From: Bradyrhizobium barranii subsp. barranii
Lineage (GTDB): Bacteria; Pseudomonadota; Alphaproteobacteria; Rhizobiales; Xanthobacteraceae
DNA length: 64,000 nt
Direction of reading: 5' to 3'
NCBI RefSeq assembly: GCF_017565645.3
Contig: NZ_CP086136.1
Span: 10,089,501-10,153,500 of the forward strand
This document shows, one piece after another, positions 54,915 to 63,812 of this stretch. A program made the position numbers and the translations under genes. Position 1 is the stretch's first letter; each line of letters opens with the position of its first letter. The notes beneath the pieces are model-generated. The model was not told where the DNA came from and searched no databases. It saw only the letters and a list, made by a program, of their open reading frames with translations.

Positions 54915-54950
54915 AGTTACTAGCATAGCGACTTTCAGTGAGTTCGGATC

Positions 54951-55037
54951 ATGCTGCGCACGCTGACGTTCGTACTTTTCACGCTACTCATTGCATGGGC
55001 ACCGATTTTCGAAGTATTGGCCCGCACCGATCCGTAG
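54951..55037 (+). CDS. Possible 28-aa membrane peptide
   Basis: An ATG at 54951 opens a 28-codon frame with one hydrophobic stretch (LTFVLFTLLIAWAPIF), 37 bp after the large membrane protein. The ribosome site is weak. It could be a small membrane peptide or chance. Confidence 0.25.
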   Translation: MLRTLTFVLFTLLIAWAPIFEVLARTDP

Positions 55038-55399
55038 CAGAAAACCCGCTGGGTCAAAGACCCAAAATTGATACTGCGGTTCGCAACATTGTTGCGACGA
55101 TCATCGTTGTTGCAACAATTGCGGTTGTAAGATCGCCATTTCCGTTATTGCTCACACCTTTGCTGTGATCTGGGCCGCAGTACCTACGTGCTAGTTGGTC
55201 TGCAAAAGTTGCGCACCGGCAATTCGGCATCTTGCCCCGAGAATGGAGAGACTCCATCTCCCGCGATCCATGCTTAGGGCGCGAAGCTGACTACCAATAT
55301 CCATTCGCGGGTATGACTACATCTGCGTGCGCGGGCAAACCATACGTGATGCGGTTGCATGCTCAGGGATGCGACAACGACAATGTCCTTGCCGGAGTC
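55038..55399. other. Gene-free stretch
   Basis: AT-rich short palindromic runs (GCAACATTGTTGC, TTGTTGCAACAA) occur near 55084-55120. No gene is seen. Confidence 0.4.
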
Positions 55400-55785
55400 C
55401 TCGATCCAACGATGGCAAGGACGCGGGTGGAATCCCAGTAGACGTCAATCAGTCCGCGCCACACAGTATCCAGCTCGCGGCGCAATGCGATCGGCTCGCG
55501 CGTAAACCGCAGATAATCCGACACTGCTCGGTCGGTGCTCGGTCCATCCCACCAGATCTGGAGTTTGCCGGCACCCGTCGAATCATCCCAGTATTTGTCT
55601 TTGAGGAACTCCTGACCCATGAACAGCAGAGGCACGCCCAACCCGGTTATGAGTAGGCCTGCGATCTGGGCTCGGCTGCGAGCATACCATGATATGGGAT
55701 TGCTAGGGTCGGCTGCGACGGGAATGCGCGGCTTCTTGTCTGCGTCCGAGTGGGAGGCGAGCAGGAGATCATGGTGCTCGAGCAT
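55400..55785 (-). pseudogene. GH13 glucan-branching/amylase-type fragment
   Basis: HHDLLLASHSDADKKPRIPVAADPSNPISWYARSRAQIAG, LGVPLLFMGQEFLKDKYWDD and LQIWWDG, then DYLRFTREPIALRR. This is the C-terminal part of a GH13 (GlgB-like) catalytic barrel. Both ends are missing and no catalytic core remains. It is a stranded chromosomal or island gene remnant just before module B. Confidence 0.75.
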
Positions 55786-56025
55786 GGCGACGGCGCGCGG
55801 TCCTCAGGGACTTGGAGCAAAAGGAACGCTAGCCCTTCAACTCACCAAGCCAATGATGTTCTGCACTTTAGAAACTTAGAATCGCTGGGAGAAACGATCT
55901 CGGCACGATCTACGAAAAATAGCATAATCATCGGAGGAGCGTGCTGCATTGCAAAATTCAAAGCTCACCGAAGAATTTCACAGAGGTCGTCAATTTAAGA
56001 TAGCATCACTCGTCGGCTGACTAAC

Positions 56026-56041
56026 AGCCGTCGCAACGGCT
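56026..56041. promoter_or_regulatory. Palindrome before the AlpA-like gene (module B)
   Basis: AGCCGTCGCAACGGCT matches the module A palindrome (22547-22562) with one change in the centre. The flanking gtcggctgac is also conserved, but no integrase gene precedes it here. Confidence 0.55.
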
Positions 56042-56062
56042 CCAACCCAACGGAGCTAAGCG

Positions 56063-56281
56063 ATGACTGGAAAGGAAGTGGTCAACTGGCGTGGACTTAA
56101 GGCACTCGGAATTCCCTACAGCCGCACGCACTGGTTCAGGCTCTGCGCGTCTGGTGAGGCACCGATGTTTTTCAAACTACGTGCTCACAGAAACAGTCCT
56201 CCTGTGTGGTGGTTGCACGAGATTGTCGAGTGGCTTGAGGCTCGCGCCAAAACCAAGCCTGCCGACGCTCCGAGAAAGTAA
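56063..56281 (+). CDS. Small AlpA/excisionase-like DNA-binding protein (module B)
   Basis: A 72-aa protein identical to the module A copy except V12L, I55V and A63T. It has the same GGAGCTAAGCG ribosome site. Near-identity with silent DNA changes indicates selection on the protein. Here it lacks an upstream integrase. It may still act on the palindrome or att sites of either module. Confidence 0.75.
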   Translation: MTGKEVVNWRGLKALGIPYSRTHWFRLCASGEAPMFFKLRAHRNSPPVWWLHEIVEWLEARAKTKPADAPRK

Positions 56282-56287
56282 GGAGCG

Positions 56288-56320
56288 GGGCTGGCCCTCC
56301 AAAGCCAGCCCTTTCTCCTT
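56288..56320 (+). terminator. Terminator after the AlpA-like gene (module B)
   Basis: GGGCTGGC-cctccaaa-GCCAGCCC then CTTTCTCCTT, the same structure as at 22810-22842. The IS66 element begins 20 bp further on. Confidence 0.8.
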
Positions 56321-56387
56321 AGAGGCTTTCCTGTCGATCGTAAACGGTACGAGAGGCCCACGGAGCCACGGACTTGGTGCGGACGGC

Positions 56388-57038
56388 CTACGCACCGCGC
56401 TTGAAGCGTATAGGCATCCAGAACTGCCGGAGGGCCTCGACGGTTGCTGGAATGTTGCGCCAGGCGTTTTGGATGATGGGCTGCGTTCCCAGCGTGCGCC
56501 GGGCCGGGGGTAGCAAGGGTCGACCGGCGTCGTCGATGCAATGGACCAAGATCGGCCGCAGCATAAGGTGTTCGGTTCCATTCGGGGGGAGAAGCCGCGA
56601 CCAGACGAGAAGCCGAAGCTTCATGACGGCGTAGAAGCCCATGCACCAGGGCTGCGGGTCGACTTCGCCGTCCGGTGATCGCACGAACAGCGGCTCGAAG
56701 CTCTCCGGTCTCGTCGACAGCGTCTCGCTGATAGCGTTGTGGCGCATCAGCGTGGCGGCGATTGCCGAGAACTCCTCGGTGTCGTGATTGAAGGCGTCGG
56801 GATCTACGCCGAGGAGCGGGCACACCCATTCCTCGGACGCCATCGAGACCGGCCCGGCGACGACCGCGGCCACCGCGCCATCGAGCATGGAGAGCGACGT
56901 CGCCCGCGGATGCCGAAGCGTCGGCGACCTGGCGCGCTTGCTGATCCATTGCCCGAGCCGTTCGAACGACATGGCATAGTCCGCCATCGTCGTCTTGCGT
57001 GCTTTTCGCGTTCCCCGCCCTTGCTTCGGCTTCGTCAT
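56388..57038 (-). CDS. UPF0149/YecA-family passenger protein of IS66
   Basis: A 216-aa protein. LSMLDGAVAAVVAGPVSMASEEWVCPLLG is the UPF0149/YecA signature, and the C-half has WCMGFYAVMKLRLLVWSRLL. Such genes are often carried at the end of IS66 elements in rhizobia. It overlaps the tnpC stop by 4 bp. Role in transposition is unknown. Confidence 0.8.
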   Translation of the reverse strand: MTKPKQGRGTRKARKTTMADYAMSFERLGQWISKRARSPTLRHPRATSLSMLDGAVAAVVAGPVSMASEEWVCPLLGVDPDAFNHDTEEFSAIAATLMRHNAISETLSTRPESFEPLFVRSPDGEVDPQPWCMGFYAVMKLRLLVWSRLLPPNGTEHLMLRPILVHCIDDAGRPLLPPARRTLGTQPIIQNAWRNIPATVEALRQFWMPIRFKRGA

Positions 57039-58585
57039 GCCACGGCCCGCTTTTCGGCTTCGCGTGCGGCCTTCCAGTTCCAGGCCAGAAGTTCGTGAAG
57101 CTGGTTGGTCTTCGTGGCGCCGCTCACCATGCGATCGAGAACGTCGACGAGATACGCCTCGGGGTCGAGGCCATTCAATTTCGCTGTGTTAAGAAGCGAA
57201 GCGAGTATCGCCCAGGTCTCGCCCCCGCCTTCGTCACCACTGAACAACGAGTTCTTTTTTCCGATCGCAATTGGCCTGATCGATCGTTCGACCGTGTTGG
57301 TGTCCGGCTCGAGCCGCCCGTCATCCAGGAACGTCGTCAGGCCCTGCCAGCGTTCGAGCATGTAGTCGATCGCCTTGATGAGCGTCGAGCGGCGGGAGAT
57401 CCCGTCCTTCACCGCGATCAGACGGGCCCTCAACGCCTCCATCAGCGGCTTCGTCTCGGCCTGTCGCGTCGCGCGGCGTTCCCCAGCATCGAGACCGCGG
57501 ATCCTCTCCTCGATCGCGTAGACGGCCGCAATGCGCTCGATGACCTCCGCGGCGAAGGGTGAGTTCGTCGTCTTGTGCACCCTCACGAAGTTGCGGCGCG
57601 CGTGAACGAGACAATACGCCAGCTGGATCTGGCCCGACATCATCGCATCGCCCGCCAGCGAGGCGTAGGCGGCATAGCCGTCGACTTGCAGCACGCCTTC
57701 GAAGCCGGCTAACTGCGCCACGATCTCCTTTTTGCCGCGACCACCTGCGAACACGTAGGCGACCGCCGGCGGCGCCGGCCCCTTCCACGCCCGATCGTCC
57801 GTCGCGTGCGCCCAGAACTGGCAGATCCTCGTGCGGCCGCGTCCCGGATCGAGCACTGGCATCGGCGTCTCGTCGCAGAACAGCCGCTCGAAGCCGTGCA
57901 TAGTCTTCAGTTGCAGATCGTAGAGGCCCCTGACCAGCCACGCCGCGCTCCCCATCCAGCGCGCCAGCGTCTGACGGTCGACGACGACACCCTGACCCGC
58001 CAGGATCTGCGTCTGGCGATAGAGCGTCGATTGCCAGGCATATTTGGCCGCGGCGATATGCGCGATCAGCGCCGTCGTTGCCATGCCGCCCTCGACGAGC
58101 CGCGCCGGTGCCGGGGCCTGGACAATCGGGCCCTCACAGGAGCGGCAGGCGTATTTTGGACGGATCGTGCGGAGCACACGCAGCCACGCGGGAACCCGAT
58201 CGAGCGCTTCGCTGCTCTCCTCGCCGATCCGATGCATCTGACCCGTGCAGCACGGGCACAGCGTGGACGCCGGCTCGATCACCCGCTCGACCCGAGGCAG
58301 ATGCGCCGGCAGCGCGCCGATGTTGCGCTTCGCTTTGCGCCGCTCCGGCCGCGGCGCGTCCGGTTTGTCGTCATTGGCCGGGAGCTGTGAGCCGGCGGTC
58401 CGTTCCAGATCAAACGCGATCTGTTCGGCGCAGACGATCGCCGCGCGCTCCGATCGTGCGCCGAAGATCAGGCTCTTCAACGTGGCGATCTCTGCGCGCA
58501 GATCATCGTTCTCGCCTTCGAAAGCCAGCACCATCTCGGCAAGAGCCGCAGGGTCAGAGGGGAGATCTTCGGGGCGAAGCGCCAT
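57035..58585 (-). CDS. IS66 transposase TnpC
   Basis: A 516-aa IS66 transposase. It has an N-terminal leucine-zipper-like region (LAEMVLAFEGENDDLRAEIATLKSLIFG) and a zinc-finger block (STLCPCCTGQMHRIGEE ... KYACRSCEG). The DDE domain has CDETPMPVLDPG, LQVDGYAAYASL and ERSIRPIAIGKKNSLFSGDEGG. All parts are present. Confidence 0.93.
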   Translation of the reverse strand: MALRPEDLPSDPAALAEMVLAFEGENDDLRAEIATLKSLIFGARSERAAIVCAEQIAFDLERTAGSQLPANDDKPDAPRPERRKAKRNIGALPAHLPRVERVIEPASTLCPCCTGQMHRIGEESSEALDRVPAWLRVLRTIRPKYACRSCEGPIVQAPAPARLVEGGMATTALIAHIAAAKYAWQSTLYRQTQILAGQGVVVDRQTLARWMGSAAWLVRGLYDLQLKTMHGFERLFCDETPMPVLDPGRGRTRICQFWAHATDDRAWKGPAPPAVAYVFAGGRGKKEIVAQLAGFEGVLQVDGYAAYASLAGDAMMSGQIQLAYCLVHARRNFVRVHKTTNSPFAAEVIERIAAVYAIEERIRGLDAGERRATRQAETKPLMEALRARLIAVKDGISRRSTLIKAIDYMLERWQGLTTFLDDGRLEPDTNTVERSIRPIAIGKKNSLFSGDEGGGETWAILASLLNTAKLNGLDPEAYLVDVLDRMVSGATKTNQLHELLAWNWKAAREAEKRAVA

Positions 58586-58635
58586 ATCGCAGAGCTACAC
58601 GAACGCACTCGCAATCGCCAGCAAAACAAGACGCT

Positions 58636-58992
58636 TCAGGCAACCTTCGTCGGCCGCTTCGTCACCTTCGGGACCACACGCGACCACTCCGCAAGACCTT
58701 CAATCAGCATCGCCAGTTGCGCCCCCGTCACCGGCATCGTACCCTCGCGAACAGGTGGCCAGGCAAAGCCCCCATTCTCCAGCCACTTCGTCGCTAGAAC
58801 CATTCCCGAGCCGTCAAAAACCAGTAGCTTCAAACGATCCGATCGCTTCGATCGGAAGACATAAACGTCACCGCTGTAGGGCTTGCCGCCTAATCCCTCC
58901 GCTACCAGCGCGACAAGGCCATGAACGCCTTTACGAAAGTCAATCGGCTGCGTCGCGACGAACACACGGACCATTGGACCGAAAGAGATCAT
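58636..58992 (-). CDS. IS66 accessory protein TnpB
   Basis: A 118-aa IS66 Orf2. VFVATQPIDFRKGVHGLVALV and DVYVFRSKRSDRLKLLVFDGSGMVLATKWLENGGF are diagnostic. Its ATG overlaps the tnpA stop by 4 bp. Required for transposition in studied IS66 members. Confidence 0.92.
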   Translation of the reverse strand: MISFGPMVRVFVATQPIDFRKGVHGLVALVAEGLGGKPYSGDVYVFRSKRSDRLKLLVFDGSGMVLATKWLENGGFAWPPVREGTMPVTGAQLAMLIEGLAEWSRVVPKVTKRPTKVA

Positions 58993-59411
58993 CGCGTCGA
59001 TCTCACCGCCGCCAGCACGCGCTCCAGCGTCGCGGCGTCGACGCCGACGGGCACGCGCACCGTCGCGCCCGCGATCATCACCTCGATCCGCTCGGCCGGA
59101 TCCGTCAGAACATGCGCCTTATCGATCGCGTTCGGCTGCGCCTCGACGGCGGCCTCGAGCCTGACTTGCACGAACTGCGGCGCTTCGCTCGACGCGAGCC
59201 GCGCCTGGCGCCGCCACACACTGAGCAGTCCCCGGTTCACCCCGTTGCGTCGAGCCACCTCGGAAATGCTCGTCTCCGGATCGGCACTCTCGGCCACGAT
59301 CCGCGCCTTCTCCGCATCGCTCCAACTGCGCCGTCGCCTCTCCCCTGTGATCACCTCGATCCGCTGATAGGAGGCGGCATCATGCCCGTCTTGATGTCTG
59401 TCTTGATGCAT
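58989..59411 (-). CDS. IS66 accessory protein TnpA
   Basis: A 140-aa IS66 Orf1 with an HTH: RRRSWSDAEKARIVAESADPETSISEVARRNGVNRGLLSVWRRQ. It is the first gene of the IS66 operon. The start may be the ATG at 59411 or one slightly downstream. Confidence 0.88.
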   Translation of the reverse strand: MHQDRHQDGHDAASYQRIEVITGERRRRSWSDAEKARIVAESADPETSISEVARRNGVNRGLLSVWRRQARLASSEAPQFVQVRLEAAVEAQPNAIDKAHVLTDPAERIEVMIAGATVRVPVGVDAATLERVLAAVRSTR

Positions 59412-59530
59412 GGAACGAGCGTCCCTCGCGTTGTCAAATCCACGCGCGAGTCTCGCTCATCCCGTCCACCTAAACGAGGTGGGGTCGTCGTACCGCTATC
59501 TGTCGATCCAGCCTTATGCCCCGCCATACG

Positions 59531-59664
59531 CCCCGCCTTTAGGGTAAGGCGGGGTCGACAGTTGGCATGTGCTAGCCTGGGGCAGCATGTATGGTCGACA
59601 AACCGCGACTTGCCGTGCGACTTCCGTGGTGCTGCCGCACCACGACGCGCGAAAGCGCGGGCAT
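59531..59664. other. Conserved three-hairpin block (module B)
   Basis: Repeats the module A block with the same three stems at 59531-59554, 59626-59643 and 59646-59659. Base changes between copies fall outside the stems. IS66 inserted just upstream without breaking it. A candidate short minus-strand ORF (59572-59664) keeps the strong GAGGAGGAACGC site but ends after 30 codons at TAG. Confidence 0.6.
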
Positions 59665-59900
59665 GCGTTCCTCCTCTGATGCGAGATTGATTCCATCTCA
59701 GACTTCGTCCGAGCCTCATCAATCTCTTCATTAGGAGGACAAGCTCAGCGAGTCCTCAAAAATGTAGGGGCACTTGCTCGGGCTCTCCGGAGCAGATGGT
59801 CAGCGCTCAAGTTGGAGGAGCAAGATCGCGCGACGGGAGAGACTATCTTTCTGCGTCTCAAGCGTGCATACTGACTTTTTTTGCACAGGAGAATTACTCC

Positions 59901-60344
59901 ATGCAACTAAAGCTTAAGCGCTCGCAACGTGCGGGCGGCATGCTCGGCGGCAAAGTCATCTTTGCGCTCGATGCGCGCACCGATCTCACTCCCGATGAAA
60001 AAGGACTGGTGAGCAAGTACGGTCTTGGAAAGCTCGTCGTATACGACAGCGAGGCACGTAAGAAACACGGCGACGCCGCCTATGGTCATTTCGATGAAGG
60101 CGCAAGCAGCACTACCGGGCGCTCACTTTGGAAAAGCACTCGCGGCATTGCCAGTGCAGCCATGATGGCGCTTTCGCTTCGGGTTACCATCGAGACCTTG
60201 ATGAGCGGCCAGCACATCGAATGCAAGGATCTCGACGAGCTGCTTGGTGCCGAAGCAGCCATTCTAAGCGCCTGCAAAAATCTCAAAGCATATCTTGAAA
60301 CGGCCCAGACCTTTGACGGACGGGAGGAGGTCGTTGAGTTCTAA
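59901..60344 (+). CDS. Conserved 147-aa protein paired with the ATPase (module B)
   Basis: A 147-aa homologue of the module A protein with 11 differing residues, mostly conservative. AGGAGAATTACTCC sets the ATG at 59901. Its stop overlaps the ATPase TTG start by 11 bp, as in module A. Strict conservation of length and overlap in both modules supports a functional pair. Confidence 0.8.
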   Translation: MQLKLKRSQRAGGMLGGKVIFALDARTDLTPDEKGLVSKYGLGKLVVYDSEARKKHGDAAYGHFDEGASSTTGRSLWKSTRGIASAAMMALSLRVTIETLMSGQHIECKDLDELLGAEAAILSACKNLKAYLETAQTFDGREEVVEF

Positions 60345-62454
60345 GCTTCCAAAGTACATACCTCCGTCTCCGTTTACGCCGTTTCTTCGGCGTTTTACGG
60401 ACGAACGGGCGCGTGACCTATCTGAAACGATGGTCCTCTACAATGAAGTGCGCGCTACCCATGTTGGTTCGCTGTGGGCCAATCCTAAGGCGATTGAGCA
60501 CATCAATACGTTGGTTGCCGAGCGCGTGGGCGAGCTTGTTGATTTGCCGCAATCATCCACGATTTTGAAGGCGCTCGACCGGTGCCAGCAAGAAGTGCTT
60601 GCCCTTGAGGCCACGATCTTTTCCTTCCCCGAAGTTGACCTGAATGCGGGGGTGCTTTCCCTCAAAGAGCATGTTGATCTTCGCCGCTATCTGCGAGCTA
60701 AACAACACTTTCTCGCCAATGACGATCGCGTAAGCGATCTGCTCATCACGGCCCTCCGTAATGTCAGCTGGGGCTTTATTTCGAGCTTGCCCGCCTTGTC
60801 CGAGAGCATGGATGCTGCGCCACTGACCGTTCCACTCGTCTGTCTGTTGCCTAATTCTCAGGAAGTGGTGGATAGAGTAATCGGAACTATCTGCAAAAAG
60901 GAGCACGTGGAAGCCGGTCTCTTTATCGCGCTGTACGAGCGATTGTACGCCAGTTTGTGCGAGGCCTCCGGGAACTCTCCCGAAGATGAAAAGCCTCGAA
61001 GGCCGATGATCTACGCTGCCGACTCCGAGCTTCCGCCTATAGAGTTGGTCGAGACCTACCTCAAAGGCACACCCTTCCTTGATCTCTTCCTCTGCCCCGT
61101 ACCCTTTAAGCTCCCGCAAAAGTCCCGCTTCGAGCATCAGTGGATCGTTGCGCCGCCAGGTGCTGGCAAGTCGACCCTTCTTCAGTACTTGATCTTGCGC
61201 GACCTTGAACTCGTTGCCGCGGATCAGGCGTCCATTGTCGTGATGGAAAGCAACCGCGATCTCATCAAAGCGATCGAGGGTTTGAAGGTATTTGCGCCTG
61301 GGGAACGCCTTGGTGGCAAATTGGTCGTCATCGATGCCGAGGACGTCGAGTGGCCAGTCGCGCTCAATCTCTTCGACGTCGGCATCGGAGAGATGCATTC
61401 CTACTCGCCGGCTGAGCACGAAGGGTTCCGAAACGCCGTGCTCGCGCTCTATGATTACATCTTCAGCGCGTTGCTTTCAGCCGAAATGACGAGCCGACAG
61501 AACACATTGTTTCATTTCACGATCGAGCTTCTGCTGACTATTCCGTCGGCCACCCTGGACACGCTCATTGACCTCATGCAGCCGGGTGGCCTTGCCAAAT
61601 TCAAGGAGCACCTCACCAAGCTTGATCCGGATGGGCGGCGCTTTTTCGAGCTGAAGTTCAACAGCAAGGAGTTCGACCGGACAAAGGAACAAGTTATCGA
61701 CCGGCTCTTTGCCGTCAAGCGTATCCGGACGCTCTCGAGAATGTTCTCGGCACCAAGATCGAAGTTCGACTTCTTCACTGAAATGAGTGCTGGGAAAGTT
61801 ATTCTCATCAACGTTCCGCAAAGCCTGCTTCAAGAAGACGGCGTGGAGATCGTGGGTCGTTTCTTCATTTCAATGATCCTGCTCGCCGCACACAAGCGTC
61901 AGCTTCTCCCAAAGGGGCAGCGCCTACCTTGCTTCGTGTACATCGATGAATGCCAAGACTTCATAAAGCGCGATCCGAAGATCCCGGTTATCCTCGATCA
62001 AGCACGTAAGCTCAACGTGGGCTTGGTCCTTGCTCATCAGCGATTGCAGCAGATGCAGCCGCACGTACTCGATGCGCTCTATGGTGCGACTGCGATAAAG
62101 TTTGCCTCGAAGATCAGCGACGCTGCGGCTCATGCGCTTGCGCGCGACATGCGAACAACCCCAGATTTCATCCTCAATCAGCCGGCATACCATTTCGCGG
62201 CATACGTCCGCGGCATGACAAATACCGCACTGTCGATCGGCATCCCGGCTACGGACTTTACGAAGCTCCCGCGCATGGCAGCGGCTGAATACACTGCCGT
62301 GCGCAAGCGTATTCGAGAGCGCTATTCGATCAGACCAGAAGCGCCGGGAACTGTTCAGAAGGAAGTCCGTGAGGAGCGAATGAACCGGGAGACAGCCTCA
62401 GAGCCTGCCCGTCCGGCCGAGCCGGACTTTGGGGGCGATGATTGGAGGTCCTAA
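60334..62454 (+). CDS. HerA/TraG-like DNA-translocase ATPase (module B)
   Basis: A 706-aa homologue of the module A ATPase. GGGAGGAGGTCG precedes the TTG. The P-loop (PPGAGKST) and FVYIDECQD Walker B are identical. From the P-loop to near residue 650 the proteins are almost the same, though many codons differ silently. Residues about 140-265 are clearly divergent (for example FISSLPALSESMDAAPLTVP against the module A version). That region may set partner or DNA specificity. Confidence 0.8.
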   Translation: MSSKLPKYIPPSPFTPFLRRFTDERARDLSETMVLYNEVRATHVGSLWANPKAIEHINTLVAERVGELVDLPQSSTILKALDRCQQEVLALEATIFSFPEVDLNAGVLSLKEHVDLRRYLRAKQHFLANDDRVSDLLITALRNVSWGFISSLPALSESMDAAPLTVPLVCLLPNSQEVVDRVIGTICKKEHVEAGLFIALYERLYASLCEASGNSPEDEKPRRPMIYAADSELPPIELVETYLKGTPFLDLFLCPVPFKLPQKSRFEHQWIVAPPGAGKSTLLQYLILRDLELVAADQASIVVMESNRDLIKAIEGLKVFAPGERLGGKLVVIDAEDVEWPVALNLFDVGIGEMHSYSPAEHEGFRNAVLALYDYIFSALLSAEMTSRQNTLFHFTIELLLTIPSATLDTLIDLMQPGGLAKFKEHLTKLDPDGRRFFELKFNSKEFDRTKEQVIDRLFAVKRIRTLSRMFSAPRSKFDFFTEMSAGKVILINVPQSLLQEDGVEIVGRFFISMILLAAHKRQLLPKGQRLPCFVYIDECQDFIKRDPKIPVILDQARKLNVGLVLAHQRLQQMQPHVLDALYGATAIKFASKISDAAAHALARDMRTTPDFILNQPAYHFAAYVRGMTNTALSIGIPATDFTKLPRMAAAEYTAVRKRIRERYSIRPEAPGTVQKEVREERMNRETASEPARPAEPDFGGDDWRS

Positions 62455-62585
62455 GTGCCGAGGCCGAACCTCGTGCGATCAGAAGGCGCTGACGGCGAAC
62501 ATAGCACGTGTGGGCGAAGGTTGATCTCGGTTCCGGACAACCCATCGGGCAAGCTCGACGCTCCCAAGCTAGAGGGGGAAACGAG

Positions 62586-63707
62586 ATGGATTACGCAACG
62601 CGAACACTGCTGAAGTCAGCCGGAATGAATGTAGGGTGGCTGCTTTCCAGCGGGTTCTTCTATTGGCTCGTGGCGTCCTCACCTGCAAGCGCTATAGTTT
62701 CACTTGTGGCAGCTATCGGCTCGGGTCTGCTGCTCTTCTTGGCCATCCGGATTTACTTGCTGTGGTTCGAAAGTATAAAGCAACATCCACCCAGCAATTT
62801 CGCGGTGCCGGCTCTAGCTCTCGTTGTCTATTTCTCTCTCCTGATCGCCATGTGGTCCTACTTGTACGTCTTTCTCGCGCGGACGGCAGAGGATGCAAGC
62901 TTTCCGTTCTGCTCCGGCGCTGATCCGATCGATCCGAAACAGTTCGGTCTTCTCGAATCCATCTATTTCGCCGTCATCTCCTTTGCCACGGTTGGCTACG
63001 GAGATATCTACGCGTGCACGAGCGGATCGCGCTGGGCGCTCGTGGCGGAACTTTCGAATGTCGTGACGATCGGTTTCATCGGGCTTCCTGCCCTCGTGAA
63101 CATGGTGATTGATCTCGCGCAGCGGAAGTTTGCAAACATCAAATCTACCAATGGCGTCACGGATATGCCCTTTGTCACGGGCACGTTGGTCGTCGGTATG
63201 GCAATTATCGCGTTCGCTGAGCCGGTGACTTACGAAGTTCTGACGGCGGGAAATATGCCCGACGGCGAGATTATCCAGATATACGCTGGGATTAGCGCTG
63301 CGATGCTCATCTCTATTGCGTTCGGCGCGCTCATGGTGGCGACTAACCGGATGCTGGGCGGGCATGACACGCGACCGATATTGCTCAAAAGGGCGATCCG
63401 GCTTGTCGTGCTGGGCTACGTGCTTTTCGTCGAGGGCATCGCCTACCTTTACCTTCTTATTGATCGGCCCGGCGCAAACGCCTTCGCGTTCGCAAGAAGC
63501 GGCGAGCATCGACTCGATTTTGGGAGCGCAAGTTATTTCAGCCTGACGACGCTCACGACGACGGGATTTGGCGACATCGCGCCGCTATCGCCGACAGCGC
63601 GGATGGCAACAATCGGGGAGATCATGGTCGGGATCGTGTTTGCCTTGTTCGCTTTCGGGCTCGTCATCTCGGCCATCGTGAGCCAGCGCGTGCAAAGCCG
63701 CGTATGA
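62586..63707 (+). CDS. Two-pore-domain potassium channel, eight predicted membrane segments
   Basis: A 373-aa membrane protein. AGAGGGGGAAACGAG precedes the ATG. Two K+ selectivity filters are visible: T135-D140 (TVGYGD) in ESIYFAVISFATVGYGDIY, and T325-D330 (TTGFGD) in ASYFSLTTLTTTGFGDIAPLS. Hydrophobic segments at about 14-32, 37-60, 73-99, 150-175, 197-222, 232-256, 270-292 and 342-366 place one pore loop after TM3 and one after TM7. There is no RCK or cyclic-nucleotide domain. Two such chains would make a four-filter pore. It is present in module B only, between the ATPase and the terminator. Confidence 0.85.
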   Translation: MDYATRTLLKSAGMNVGWLLSSGFFYWLVASSPASAIVSLVAAIGSGLLLFLAIRIYLLWFESIKQHPPSNFAVPALALVVYFSLLIAMWSYLYVFLARTAEDASFPFCSGADPIDPKQFGLLESIYFAVISFATVGYGDIYACTSGSRWALVAELSNVVTIGFIGLPALVNMVIDLAQRKFANIKSTNGVTDMPFVTGTLVVGMAIIAFAEPVTYEVLTAGNMPDGEIIQIYAGISAAMLISIAFGALMVATNRMLGGHDTRPILLKRAIRLVVLGYVLFVEGIAYLYLLIDRPGANAFAFARSGEHRLDFGSASYFSLTTLTTTGFGDIAPLSPTARMATIGEIMVGIVFALFAFGLVISAIVSQRVQSRV

Positions 63708-63787
63708 GCCAGAGGCCTGGTTCCAGTTCGGCTTTGGGAGATCGAGCGATTCCCCACCACATCTAAAGGCATTCGGGTGAACGGAAG

Positions 63788-63812
63788 AAGCCCGCCGGAG
63801 CGGGCTTAACAG
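63788..63812. terminator. Bidirectional terminator (module B)
   Basis: AAGCCCGC-cgga-GCGGGCTT then AACAGTT. It is the module B version of 25833-25852 and separates the channel gene from the convergent zinc-knuckle gene. Confidence 0.8.

Larger units (their letters stand above)
56340..59500. mobile_element. IS66-family element with 8-bp target duplication
   Basis: Ends share CGGTACGA: left GTAAACGGTACGAG and right, reverse-complemented, GATAGCGGTACGAC. TGTCGATC flanks both sides (56332-56339 and 59501-59508), the 8-bp duplication expected for IS66. Module A at 22846-22870 shows the uninterrupted sequence (cctggcgatccagcc), an internal empty-site reference. It carries tnpA, tnpB, tnpC and a UPF0149 passenger gene. 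Confidence 0.9.
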
